Assembly: GCA_013365325.1 (NCBI GenBank)
Contig: JABVXV010000080.1
Location: forward strand, 153,384 to 217,383
DNA length: 64,000 nt
Reading direction: 5' to 3'
Source: Dipetalonema caudispina
Taxonomy: Eukaryota > Nematoda > Chromadorea > Rhabditida > Onchocercidae
Part shown: one piece after another, positions 48,601 to 61,837 of the stretch
How positions within the stretch are numbered: position 1 is the stretch's first letter
Layout of the letters: each line of letters begins with the position of its first letter
Position numbers and translations under genes: made by a program
The notes under the pieces: model-generated
What the model was told of the DNA's origin: nothing
The model's input: only the letters and a program-made list of their open reading frames with translations
Database searches by the model: none

Positions 48601-51600
48601 GCTAACGAAAATGAATAAGAACCCAATATAATCTGAAAATTAAATTTTGAACTCTAAAACAAATTCTAATTTTAGCCTTAATTTATGTACATAATTTTTA
48701 AGTCTATTCTGTTTTTTTTTTTATTTTTGCTTCAACTTCAAAAACCAAAAGCGATCCTTGGAAATTTGAGCCACATTAATTTTTTTCCAATTTTTTCAGA
48801 CTTACCATCTAATAATAATAAGTTCATTAGTCGTTTCCTTAGACCCTCACAATTTTCCTTGCTATTTTCTAAGTTTTTTCAAAATTCGACTTTTTTGAAA
48901 AAATTTTCTGGCTTCTTTTCTTTCCAGTCTAATTTCAGGAATCGGAAGCAACAAATTGAGTAAATATGATTAAGTTGACTAAATCCTAACAAAAATTTAA
49001 CAAATTCCACAAAATATTTCAATATAAAAATTTGTAGGATAATATTCCATGCGAAATGAGTAAAAGTTGATGCAGATATGGCCTAACGTATCAAATATTT
49101 GATGGGATCTTTACTTTTGATCTCATCAGGCATTTGCAGGCTTTTCCTTAATAAGTTCAATGTTAAACGTGATATCATTTTTATAAACGCTATAAAATTA
49201 ACACACTTTAATAATCAACAATATTTCAACTGTTGCTAGGGATGGAAGACTAGAAGATCTTAGTTCACTAATGATTATCACTTTCATTTAGGTCCTATTA
49301 AAGAGCCAAACCCATTTCAGCACAGTTGAAAGTTAACTGCTTTATGTCATTCAGACTATAAAATTGTTTCGTTTGTGTGAAATATAATCAATGCTTTTTC
49401 ATTTTTCTGAAATGCCATCAGTCTGTCATCTTTTCCTATCCGATCAAAACGATTTCTATTCGTTCTAATTTTGTTCTGTTTGAAAACAATCACAATGTCA
49501 TCTATACGAATTCATCACACAATAAATTGTGGCATAGCTCCTTTACGATTAGTTTGAAGTTAATATTTAGCTTGAACTTTACTATGCTTAGCAATAACCT
49601 CCTTCACCTTCACTGTTACATAGCAATGAATGGATTTTACGTCAATTTTGTCTTAACTTTTGATAGGTTCTATTTATTTGGAAAATATTACTGCTAAGGA
49701 AACTTCACTATTCTAAAACCATAAGAGCTTCAAATATTGATATGCATTAAAATCATAGATTTAAAGCTGAAAATTTATCAAACGTTTAATTTAAATCGAA
49801 GTTTGGTTAAAGATAGGCGACAATTCCTTAGTATTGGTAGACTTTGTCTACTTAATTCCTGTTTTTATTTACTTTTATGTGTTTGTCATTTGCAGAGTTA
49901 TGCGTACAGCACCCGAGATATCATATATCGCTGGCATTTGGGTGAAAGTTCGGTGACAATTGATGAAAATGTTCATATGACTCATTTCACGATTAGCGAT
50001 CATAAACATGTTGAACGGGTCATTTCGCTTAGTACAGGTTAGTTTACTTCAGTTCTCTTAAAGTGGCACTTTCAATAGTTTCTGATAACTGATCGATTAT
50101 CCATATTTGAATTGAAGCTCGAAAATATTTTTCTTATTAACTATCTCAGCTTGCAAGCAAAGAGCATTCAGTTCAATGATGACAAAATCAATTATTTGAA
50201 GAATTTATTGAATGAATATACTTGAGTATAACCTTGATTTCTATCCAGTAAGTATTTTTGCATTCAGGAAATTATTCACGACTTTCTACTTACTTTACAT
50301 TTAAGCGGAATATTGGCTTTTATTTGATACAGATATATTTTCCCTCTTCTTTAACTGTTGTCATTTCCTGGGTATCATTTTGGCTCAATCGTGATGCTAC
50401 TCAAGCTCGAATTGCCATAGGTAATGATACTTTTCTCGTACTCTTAAATTTCAATGCAAATTTTTCCGAACTAATGTTTTATAGACGAATAATTCATGAA
50501 TTTGTGAGAACTGAAAGAAATTTAGCACTTTTTTGAAATTAAAATTTAGCACACATTGCGTAAGGAATATGTTCAAAGATAGCATTATTGATTTGCTTAA
50601 AAACTTCGACAGATCAAAAGTAACTCATTTTATTTATTTATACTTAATTATGGAAAATTAGTCAATATTACTGGATATAATAGTACACACTTGAGGCAAT
50701 TTTCTCGTTTTATTCGAAAAGTATTTACAGGTGTTACAACAGTACTTACAATGACAACATTGATGACCTCAACAAATGCCTCATTACCAAAGGTATCACA
50801 TAATCATTCAAGGAAATGTTTGGAGTTACAGTTATCACTCTTCTTTAAATGACGCATGCATTCAAGGTCAAATTGTTTTCCGGTATTAGGAAGATACAAT
50901 TAGATTATTCAGGAAGTTATCTAACATTTACGAATCCGGGCAGGTATGATATATCCACTTTACCGGAAGAGAAAAAACAGTTGTTAGGAAGATACAGTTT
51001 TTTCTATGAAGAATTCTGTGTTTAAAAAGTGCAGCAAATTTAAGCAATGGACGTTTTTCCAAGAGTTAAATAAGCAAGCACTTCATTTCAGGTATCATAC
51101 GTCAAAAGCCTTGATATTTTTCTTGGAACTTGTTATTTCATCGGTAAGTTTGCTCAGTAACTATGTTTCATGGAAATCTTAAAATATGAACAGTTTTAAT
51201 TCTTTAATTTACTTGTTTTTAGTTGATTCAATTTTTTAACAGTCACTTATTTCATACTTTCGACAGTTGCTGAAATTCTAGCTATCAAAATTCCAGTCTA
51301 TTTTTTAAAACTATAAAAGGTAATAATACAATTTATTACTCTTTTGCAGTTTTTGCATCACTGCTGGAATATGCAACGATAGGTTACCTTATGGAACGAT
51401 ACCGAAGCTCTTTGGTGGACAATAGAGCAACCACAACAACTTGTTTTTATAAATTAACTGAGAACTCACCAATCTTACAAAGGACTCCAATAATAGGACG
51501 CAGAAGCTATACTTTCAATAATGAGGTTGCTGATAGTAATTTTGAGGGCGCAAGTGTTGCAGTTTGTACCAAACGAAGTATTTCAAGTAAAAGAGCGCTT

Positions 51601-52135
51601 TTTTGGAGTGGCTGTTGTGTAGCCTTGATTATATTTATAATTTAGTACCTTATAAAAAAAATCTTTGGAATTTCTTTGCAGTCTGAAAATGATTTCGAGA
51701 TACCGCTATTGGCACGAAGATCAGAGAATCAGTTCCGCCTCAGGTTAGCTGCGATCAAAGCATCTGCCAAGGAATACTTACGGAGCTGTTTGAGGATACG
51801 ACCATCAAAGGTTTGTAATTTGATGGAGTAGTTTAAGCCAAAAAATGCAGATAAATTCAGTTATAGGAAAATAAATAGAAAAAGGAGGGAAAGGTCAATT
51901 AGAGATCCAATATGAACGACAACTTTATGCAGATTAATATGCTAACTGGCACAATCATAAGGGACAGCAGTGCTCTGAAAGTAATTCAGAAAGCCACCAT
52001 CATTTTTCAATCAGTTAACACTCCGGAAAAGAGTTAAGTTTCAGATTTCAGGTCGATCTTATGTCAAGGATTCTATTTCCGACATTTTTCATTGCTTTTC
52101 ATATTGTTTATTGGACCGTTTATTTGTATTTCTGA
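45696..52135 (+). CDS. GABA-A-like Cys-loop ligand-gated anion channel subunit
   Basis: A plasma-membrane channel subunit of about 490 residues. Fourteen exons join in phase: 45696-45791, 46164-46216, 46591-46709, 47305-47372, 47731-47954, 48165-48204, 48412-48450, 49896-50037, 50268-50420, 50731-50792, 51092-51143, 51350-51561, 51682-51810, 52052-52135. A signal peptide leads into LLDQLIASHDRRIRPNFGG. The extracellular domain has WIPDTFFPNEKKS and a Cys-loop (C-x13-C) across exons 6-7. M1 to M3 follow, with ATQARIAIG at the inner pore mouth, VTTVLTMTTLM in M2 and FASLLEYATIGYL in M3. M4 is the last exon. LTMTTLM and SLPKVSYVKS resemble the Drosophila Grd and worm gab-1/lgc-37 group. The exon 12 donor in the variable cytoplasmic loop (GTTTGT at 51562) is the least certain junction. 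The ligand is inferred as GABA. Confidence 0.92.
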
Positions 52136-54274
52136 TACTATATATCTTATCAACAATAATGTATTTCAACAAAATTGTTCGATAAAATATACTCCATTAC
52201 TTTATCAAACCAAAGGTCAAATAAAGTCAAGCAAAGGTCATAGAATAAACAGATACAAAGACAATATGTTTGTTTAACCTATAAAAACCTAACGTCATTA
52301 TCGCCAATAACACGAACTCAGACTCTCCCATTCCCGTGGGTCAAATTCACCTACTTACTTTACGTTACTTTGACATTGACGTCACGACAGATCTGCACGG
52401 ATCTCTTCCTCCCCTCTTCTCCAATGAGCTTTCTCTCTCTCCTGTCGTATCCGCCCAATAGACAAGCAAAAACTTTCAGGCGTAAACGATTGGCATGTGA
52501 CAAAGTACGTAGTCTTTTTACAACGAAGTAATCATTGACAGATAACTTCCATCCTTTCGTTCATCTCATTCAACAGTTCTATTAATTGTTGCAGTCGGCA
52601 ATCTCACGTCAGGTAGCACACACCTAGTAAAGAGAAACGAAGACATGATTAATATATGAGAGCAAATGAGAAAATTCAAGACTTAATGTTGGCCATAAGC
52701 CTAGTGCTAATATGTTACCGCTTGTGTAAGCAATATATAAATTACTCGCTACCTATTATTTACCTAATTTCTTGTATAATAATTAGATATACACTTGTCC
52801 TATTCTTTTCCAATTATATATAAAATAAATTTTGTCACATTTCATTCACAGACATAATCTCATTATAAGATTAAATTCTAAATAAATTTCGGCCTGTAAA
52901 TTTGCTTAAATGTTTTTTATTCTTTCGAATTATGGTATAGACTTTCATCATATCAAAGGTTGTTATCGCAATATAATCCCTTTTACTGAGAATAATCAGA
53001 GTCTTCCGGATGACCTTAGGAAGCATCTATATCGTTCTGACTTGAAATATTTTCTTGAAGATATGGACATGTACTAGAAAGTTCACTTTTTTACAAACAT
53101 TGAACTGTGCTGCTGAATTCATCGTTCTTTCACTAATTTAATAGAAATTATGGGTGGACCAAAATAGGATTGAAGGAATCCTACAGAAGTATTATCCCAC
53201 ATGATTTAAACAGTTTTCCCAACAAATTGATGTTATGAACATCTTCTAGTAAAATTTCGTGTAAAATATCAACTTTTCTAGTATTTAGGGATTCATAATA
53301 AAATTGTTTGAGTAATAATTCTATTGAAATTAAATGTCGATACGAAGAGTATTTAAAGATTTTGAATTATTTTGAAAAATGACTGAAGCAACGGTTACTG
53401 AATTTATAGCTTAATTTTAGATGACTCAATTTTCAGATCTTTATAATAATAGGAAAATTGGGCAGAAATTGCATGGGGTTCCATCACTTCTATAGATACT
53501 GTGCGATTGTTCAAATTAGCATAATTTTACAATTATCAGAAAGCATTCATTAAGGAAGCATTGAAGATAGTTAGGACTTGAAAATTGCTTCCATTGCTTC
53601 TTCTTTGCATATGAATCAATTATCATGAAAATTGAAATTCCTGCGAAGCGGATTTCCGGATTCCTACATTTCCTGAAATTTATGGAAGGAAACCCGATTT
53701 TTTTGGGAATTATCTTTTTTTCGAGCCCTTTTTTGACTAACCTACTGTTTTATAGAAATCTGTCTTTCAGAAGTCTTTTTTGTCCCTAAATTTTATCAAA
53801 ACTTTGAAGGTCAAATCTAGCGAAGTGATATTTTAATTTAAATGATGGTAGACACTCTTTTTTCGTCAAATCTGGCCGGCTACTTCTTGTTAAGATTTAC
53901 GAGTTAAATACTTTAACTGATTTCTGTTTCCTCTTGTCGATTGATAAGATGATATTAATCAGTAGATTAACCCTCTCCTCCTCCTCTTCCCGTGACACAC
54001 CTTATATCTCCCAGTTAACTAGTATTGCCCAACACACTGACCAGCGGTCAGCAGTGCAGCTGAATGTACCGCCAAACCATTCACGTGGAAATAACCCCCT
54101 CTCCTCCTTCGTTTTAGGGTGTCGCGTTTTTTTATTTTTCGGTCTGTTTGTTTTGACGAGTTCTTTAAATTTGTGTTTAAAGCGACTTTTTTGCATGCTG
54201 CATTCATCGTTTTATGTCTGCTGTAACAACTGATGATTAATTTAAATCTAAACTTAAATTTAGATTTTGAGAAA
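52136..54274. other. Intergenic region, channel gene to RPA-interacting protein gene
   Basis: AT-rich sequence with no recognisable gene. An open frame at 53934-54233 has no family feature and is rejected. Confidence 0.6.
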
Positions 54275-55765
54275 ATGTCGCAACAGGAGCAGTGTGTCTC
54301 ATCGCATCAGTATCTTTACAAGAAAAAAGGTGTAGATTGGAAAAGTGAATTACGAAAGGTACATTTAACCATTTCTTATTGATTTGAAAAATCTCTGACG
54401 TGATCATTTTTGATTACTTGGAACTTATTTGAAGACGAATACATTAGGGAAAAAGTTTAATTAGGAACAAGTAATAGCCTGAGAAAGCTAATCATTTCAG
54501 AATTTTGGTTTACTTGTAGTAATACTACAATTGCTGTCTTGATGTCATTATGTCATTATAATCACATACGTTTGTACTTACTAACTGTTCAAATTATTGT
54601 TTGCTGTAACTTTTGATCCACGCAAAATTTTCAGAACTTCATTCGACGATTGCGAGATGAACGACAGAAAGTTTTTAGTCGTGCACGTAATGGATTCGGA
54701 CGGTCGCGGACTGATTTGCTCATTGAAAGCATAATGCAGAATGAAATTAGTGCTTTAAGGTTATCAGAGCATATCACAGATAATGAACTGAATGAGGCTA
54801 TTCAAGAATTCGAACGATTTCGAGATGAAATTACTCAACAAGGTTTTTACCTCATTTCACCATTGAGTTTTTTCTAGGTCTGTCCCAAAAGTTAATTTTA
54901 TTACTCCCTCTTTCTAAAATATTGCTTTTGTTTATGAAGATACACTTGTTATCGTACCGGATTTCGGAATTTTGTGCATTTCAGTAACAGTTTTCAGAAA
55001 TAGAAAGTATGATTGCTTATGAGCAAGAACGACTGGAAGATTTGGCAAGTGGATACGATTCGGTTTTATGTCCAAGATGCCAGGTATATTTCGGTATTTC
55101 CAATAGACTATTCGTCTTCTGCTCTTTTAATCTTTGTTTTGATTTTATGGATGAGTAAATCATACGCACTGGGAATTTAAAGGATTTTTGGGAAATAAGG
55201 CTCGAGTTTCCTTCGATTGTTCTTTTCTCTTATTCGTTCTTTTTATTTTATAATCGGTCAGTATAAGTTCAATTCGAATTGAAGTAAGCGATTGTTGCTT
55301 GATTTGTGAGAGTTTTGTTGTCACAGCTTTCCCGGAATCCCAAGATGGATGTTGCAGCATGTTGGATTGTAAAGTGAAAATGTTAAGAAATGAAACTAAA
55401 TGTCTTTCACCCGTCGGTCATAAAGCTTTCCTTCCACCGCACGATATTATTTTTGATTTATTTAAATTTGAGTTTAATATTTAGAAGTTCCTATTCTAAA
55501 AGTTCTGGTATTTAAAAGTTTTATATTTCAGTTCGCCAATCTGAATTTTCCTGATGAACATTCACTGAAATGTGAACATTGTGAGTTACAGTTGCGTTTG
55601 ACGCAGCCCTTACCATCTCCTCTCGAATTAACGATTCATTTTACAAAGATTTTCACCTTTCATGCTGATCGAGAATGTTCGGAAATTCCTAGCTTAATAC
55701 TACAAGATACCAATAAGTTATTGCTTCGTTGTAATCGGTGTGCATTTAATTTTGAAGTATTTTAA
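54275..55765 (+). CDS. RPA-interacting protein (RIP-alpha/RPAIN family)
   Basis: Four exons, 54275-54358, 54635-54842, 54998-55083 and 55532-55765, join in phase to 203 residues (human RPAIN about 219). The N-terminal basic segment (HQYLYKKKG, WKSELRKNFIRRLRDER) matches the family's RPA- and importin-binding region. A central acidic helical part carries LLIESIMQNEISAL. The C-terminal RIP zinc finger begins CPRCQ (residues 122-126), continues with C140-x2-C143, and has CNRC (193-196) near the end, so eight or more zinc-ligand candidates remain. The family carries replication protein A into the nucleus. ATTTTGAG lies 3 bases before the ATG and may be a trans-splice site. Confidence 0.88.
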
Positions 55766-58381
55766 TGTTAGGTGGTTTTTCTGTTCAAAAGTTTCATGTA
55801 GTTGTATGATTTTATATTCAAAGATCTTTCTGGAAATAGGAGAACTCATTCAAAATTTTTAGCTATGTCTGTCTGATTGTCAACTTTTTCAATCTATCTC
55901 TCCATTCTTGCTTATCATTTTTCGCCTTTTGCTGCTGTTACGATTGTTAGCATTGTTGTTGCTCTGTTTTTTTTTTTTTTTTGCATAAATGCACTCATTA
56001 AATCCTCCCTAAAAAATGGAATTTGGCGATATCTTGTATTTACGGTGTGTTTGTTATTTTTTATATTAAAAAATACGTCAGTAAATATCAATAATATTTT
56101 TCTGTCAAGCAAAATCAGTTTACATCTTACAGTCGACTGTTAAAATTGCAATGTAACATATAACAATGAAATTTTATTTTGTCAATTTTCGCAATGTTTT
56201 GTTTATCTACAAATTAACAGTTATATAATTTTAGATTTCTTTTAAAATGATGGGTTTTGAACTTGTTATATTCAGATATGATATCTGTTGATAAGTTACA
56301 GTGGGACAGATGCAGTTGCTGCAACTGATCTTCTAGCATCAGAGTCTGCACAGAGGGCATCGTAGTCAAGCGGTACATCACATAGTAAATAATTATCGAC
56401 AAATAAAAACTGCGATCAGCTAATTACGGTTTACAATTGCCTATAATAAATTTAAGATAGGAGGAATTTATCGCGTTTATCAAACAGTTGCTAAGCTAGA
56501 TTGTGCTCACGTGGATCAGATATGGATGTGTGTCATCATGTAGATGCATAACATCAAAGAACAGAAACCGCTAGCAATGGGATTATTCGAGAGAGCGAAA
56601 TATCTTCGCATATTATTCAATAAAAATTTCTTTTATTGAAGTAGATCGATGATACTGTCACAAATATTCTGTCAAAACAAAATGGGTAATTTTAAGTCTT
56701 ATCAGGATATCATGTTCTGATGTCTTATCATTGATCTCATATATATTGTTAAGTTGGGTTTGCTTGAAGCAATACTCTATTTTACAATTTTTAAAATGTA
56801 AGGTTCAATTCGATTTACATGATCATGCCATTATTATATGGTACCTTTATCTATGTAAAGTGTTCTTATAACAGAAAGGTTAAGAAAAGATAGCAGATGA
56901 GTACAGTTCATCTGGTCTGGTCAACAGAAAGTAGAGGGATTAGAAGTAATTCCATCAGCTGACATGTTACACAAAATTTGTTGCGTTTCTACATCTCGAT
57001 ACGCTCTTCAAAACATATCGCTCCCAATTTTTTCTTTATTAATTTGATGTGATAATAAAGAAATTAAATTATAATTGAGATAGCAACATATAGCAATGGA
57101 TCTTTGATATTATTAATAAAGGTGATGGACACACAGTACTTAAAAATAAATTATTGATTGATCCAAAAATCTTCGGTAATTTGTGGGATTTCTAAATTCA
57201 TTTTTATCTCATCAAAAATGTATAAAATTGCGAAAGTGAGCGAAGAAACTAATTCATCAGTGATATTGCATTACACCAGTCAATCATCTTACAAAATGCC
57301 ACTTGCTAAAACAGTTGTTGCTCATCCTGTAATAAGAAGTATCTTCCACGACTGGAAATTTGAAAAATTTAATTTCAAAATCAGAAGTCATTGCTTGAAA
57401 GTATTCAATATGTTAGCAACAGAAAGCATGATAATTATTTACTAATAATTGGATTAAATCCTAATAAGGATTTGTTTACTATTCGTTTTATTGGACTTAT
57501 TCGTATTGTTTATAGTCTGTTAGACCAATTCATCTCCTTCTTTTCTCGCCTAAAGTGACAAAGATTATATATGGATATGTTAGAATTGCAAATGATAGAC
57601 GATCATCTTCAAGTTTACTGCTGACTAATTCATTATTTCAATGTAGAAGGAAACCAGATGCATCAAATAGTGTGCAAAGCAATTGAAATTTTATCAGTTT
57701 CGAAATTCAAATTTTGATTGAAAATTGCGTAATTTTCGAAAATTAATTGAACTAATCCTTCAAGAATATTTCGAGTATTAAAATGAAATACTGCAGTACT
57801 ACTGGAGGAGATTTTAGCTTGTCGATGCAGTAAAGCAGCCACCTTTACTACCAGATGAAATGCAGATGAATTAAAATTACTTGTCATTGATATTGAATGA
57901 TAAAACTCTCAGTATTTTCGATTTTTCATGAATTCACTTTTTTTTTGATCAAAAATTGTTCATATTTAATTGAAATCATTGAAAAATTAAAACAAATGAT
58001 TTCAAATTCTTATTTTCGGATACCTTTCTACACCGTGTAAAATTTTTGATTCGAGACTTTCTAATTGTAACTATAGTTCGATAGTTCACTGATATATGAT
58101 ATTTCTGAAACTGAAGGTTAGCGAGAGATTTCGTCAGTATAGAAATTATATTTCGTAGTGTAAATTTTTCAAATGACAAGGACAAAGTGACGGAAAATAG
58201 TATGACAATTGATGATAGTCGAATGATTTTCATTGAATGTAATGCCCCCCTCGAATTCTGCCTCATCAGATCCTAAAGCCCAACCCATTTATATTTATCA
58301 ATTGCATTATATTCAATTTAAAGACTACTTAAGAGTTGTCAGTGAGCTATCACACCTCTCTTCTAATTCTCCTTTGATATC
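55766..58381. other. Intergenic region, RPA-interacting protein gene to M1 peptidase gene
   Basis: AT-rich; a few short frames (57158-57445 plus, 57663-57887 minus) lack any family feature or splice support. No gene is called. Confidence 0.55.
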
Positions 58382-61300
58382 ATGGTACCACCGCCAGATA
58401 TCTTCTCCATCAATGGTACGAATGGTATTGCCAATGGTACCAATACTAATATTACTCCAACGACTATTACTACTACCACTTTTCATAAACATCAAAAGTG
58501 GTTAATTGACAAAAAGCAATATATCATACATGTAATACTGTTTGTTGCTTTATTACTCATTTTACTTGGCATATTTATGGGTTTTGGGCGTCACAATAAA
58601 AGTATTCCGGCAAGGATATTGGAGTTGGGAAAATTTCGAAATGGAAGCAACGATTATTTCAGTATCTCACCATTACAACAAACCGAATCTAACGAACAAT
58701 CATCAGATAATGTGAGCTTTGATAGTTGTCATGAAGAATTTTTTCTGAATTTTCTCAAGAGTAAAAATTGTATTTTGAACTCTCAAAAAAATTTTATAAT
58801 TCTCATTTTCTAATTTAATGAAATCATTTATTCGCAACTGTTCAATTAATGATTTCCATTCCTGCAGAATACATCTATGCCAACTACTACCAATAGTCAA
58901 AGTTTTGATGCATCACAATGTGTCACATCGATCGAAAGCAAGAATTGCCTCCAAATTCAGCGTAAAAATTTCCAAAAGTATGCAAATCTCGAGATCTGAA
59001 AGTTTTTTCTTTATTATTTTTTCTTTTTATACTTTCTCCTTTAACCTAATGATACTTGATCTCTAATTTCTTCATTATTTTTTCTTTTTATACTTTCTCC
59101 TTTAACCTGATCTAATTTCTACGTCTCTAATGATACTTGATCTTTCTTGTCTAAGCATCATTTTTGCCCGATTCTTATGAATTCCTGTAAATTTCGATCT
59201 TTTCTCCTTTTAAAAAATTGACAGTTCCAAGAAATATAGCTCTTTTCGTCATATGATGGCAAACTTTTTAGAAAAATGACGTTTATATAAAGCTATTTTG
59301 TGATTAGTTGTCTATCAATGTTTGCAGTAAGAGAATAACTCACATTTTCTGTTGAAATAAGTTGCATGGAAATGTTGAAAGAGCAATGTGTGCGCTTCCG
59401 CCGGAAAACTAATTAATTAAATGGATGAGATTTCAAGAAATATTGTTATTGAATGAGATTTATGAAGATTATTAGAGGTGCTGTAAAGCAATTTATGTCT
59501 ACCCTGCCAATAAGCAAATAGACACCCAAACAAATATTTCATCTTTTTGAAACAACACATTTGCATTAATACTAATGAGATTAACAGATCATCTCTTCAT
59601 TTTTAATATTTGCTCAAATTGATTAGGTTTGGGTTAGCATCAGAAAAAGTGATCGGTGCATACTTATAATTTTACTGACACGCCAGAAATTTTTATCAAA
59701 AAAAAAAAAAAAAATTTGTTTTTAAAAGCCTACAAAGTAAGTCTTTAATAGATTTGAAGAGTTAAAACTGAACTGACAGATAATTTTCAAAAATGACATA
59801 CTATTTGCCATTGCTAAATGTTGCATAATTATTGAAATCTTTGGGGAAAATATGGCAATTGATTACAGCTCAGTCTACTATAAACTTAATTGCGCTGATA
59901 ATTTGTCTCGAAAACAAATTTACCTTTCAGTGACGGAAATATACCATCAGAAGATTTTGTAGCCCATTTGGGACATTTTATGGGATGGCGTCCAAAACAT
60001 TACGAACTTAATGTTACTATTAATGGAGATGCACGAACATCTTTTTCAGGGAATGTTAACATTTATGTAAGTTTTGTTCTTGAAATTCAATTATTAAACT
60101 AAGTAAGTCTAAAGTTAAAATAATTGAAAACTTAAGAATTTAAATGTACTGTAATATTCACAACAGAATTTTCTTGTCTTAATTTAGAAAATGATTCGTT
60201 TAACAACTTAAAGTGAAAGAAAAAGAATTTAAAAAAAAAAAATGAATTCATTATGAGTGGATGATTGATTAGAATAGTAACACAAACTTAATATATATTT
60301 AAAGACTTAATTATCCTTATCATATAGTGTAAGTCGTTCAACTAGTCCCATGAAGCATTCATTCATTTTAGGGAAAAAAATTAATTGAAATGTATTGGAC
60401 TCCAGCCAATCAAAAAATTGGATAATTTTTTTCTTAGAAATGTTGCAGATCAAAGCTGTTGAAACAACTTCATCAATATCATTACATGTTGGTCGATCTA
60501 TCTCTGACATTACTCTATCACAAATAACAGCACATAATTGTCGTACAGGTTACTACGCAGACTTGAAAATAACTTTATTTGAAAAAGATTCATTTCTAAC
60601 AAAATTATATTTTAAGAGTTTGTCTTATAAAATTTTGAAAATTTAGGAGAAGTTTTCTGTGTCTCATCAATAGTTTATCATCAAAAAGATGAAGTATTAT
60701 CAGTGGAATTCTCCGAACCCATTGGTGTTGGACACATTGTTGTCCTTCAAATTAAAAATTTTTCCAGTCCGCAAGCTTCTGCAGGTTTGATTGTCAAAAG
60801 ACCGCAGAAATGGGAACCTAAACGGTAAATTTTATCTCTTTTTAGTAAATACAACGTGTTAATCTTGTGAAGTTTTGCAAAAATGAAATGAAATTTGAAA
60901 TTCTAATACTTGAGATGAAATTTGGTTAATTATAGCAGATCTATGAAATTTTTTAGAATTTGGGAAAAAAAGTGTAAAATATTTAAAGGCCATGGACAGT
61001 AACCACGTTTTTCCAACTTCGTAATGCACGTTCAGTTTTTCCATGTTTTGATTTACCGATTATGAAAGCGACAATGAAAATGTGTATCGGTCATCCAGTT
61101 GGAACTGAAGCACGGTATTTGCCTTGATTTTAAACAAACAGTTAAATTTTGATTGAAATTTCGGTTGTCTGAAAATATATTTATCCAAAATTCCGGTTTT
61201 TTTCTTGGTTTTTAAATTTTTTAAGATATTAATTTATTTTTCAGATCAAACACAAAAATATCATCTATCTCTAAAACTAATGATCGAATCCAGTCGTGCT

Positions 61301-61837
61301 TTGAACTTACACCAGCAATGAGTAGTTATTTATATGCATTTATCATATTTGACCGGATGAGTTCAATGAAAGAGGCGGAAAAACCGAATGAACATTTACC
61401 TGAAATTGAAGTACTCTATTCTGAAGAGGATAACTTCATCAAACCTGACTGGATCAGCACCGAAGCAATACATGTATGCAAATCTTTTCAGCAAATATAA
61501 AGTTACAAAAATTTTGAATTCAAGTTTCTTTCAGATTCTGAAATTTCTTTCGCTAATTTATGTTAACATGATGGAGAGACTTTTTTTATCCTTATTTCAG
61601 GCTTTAAAAGTGATGGCAAATATCAGCAGTTTTCAATATCCGTTGAATAAGCTCAACTTGATGGCATCATTTTTACCCGTTTATGGGCTTGAAAATTTGG
61701 GTCTTATTATATTGGATGAACGATTTGTAGCCTATCCAAAATATCGCTTGGCTCATACCATTCTTGCGCATGAAATTGCCCAGCAATGGATTGGTAATAT
61801 CGTTACGGTTAAAAACTGGAAAGAAATGTGCTTGCAG
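58382..61837 (+). CDS. Membrane M1 aminopeptidase homologue with broken zinc motif (3' end missing)
   Basis: Eight exons join in phase for 482 residues: 58382-58711, 58868-58977, 59931-60066, 60449-60548, 60647-60824, 60989-61114, 61245-61473, 61601-61837. A short Asn/Thr-rich cytoplasmic tail precedes one transmembrane helix (residues about 47-69), the type II layout of aminopeptidase N. The M1 beta-saddle follows (HYELNVTI, SISLHVGRS, then NARSVFPCFDLPIMKAT). The peptidase domain has YGLENLGLI at 431-439 where active members have GAMENWGLI, and HEIAQQWIGN at 460-469 where they have HExxH. The second zinc-binding His is Gln, so a pseudo-peptidase is likely. Exon 8 ends just before the expected second zinc Glu (the EGxA segment); further exons probably lie right of the window. 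Confidence 0.88.
59013..59108. repeat. Local tandem duplication in the M1 gene's second intron
   Basis: A 35-base T-rich segment at 59013-59047 recurs unchanged at 59074-59108. A TAATGATACTTGATCT segment next to it (59047) recurs at 59128. Confidence 0.85.

Noticed and set aside
55299..55484. 61-residue frame between RPAIN-like exons 3 and 4
   Set aside because: Exons 3 and 4 join in phase into the RIP zinc finger without it; it lies in the intron.
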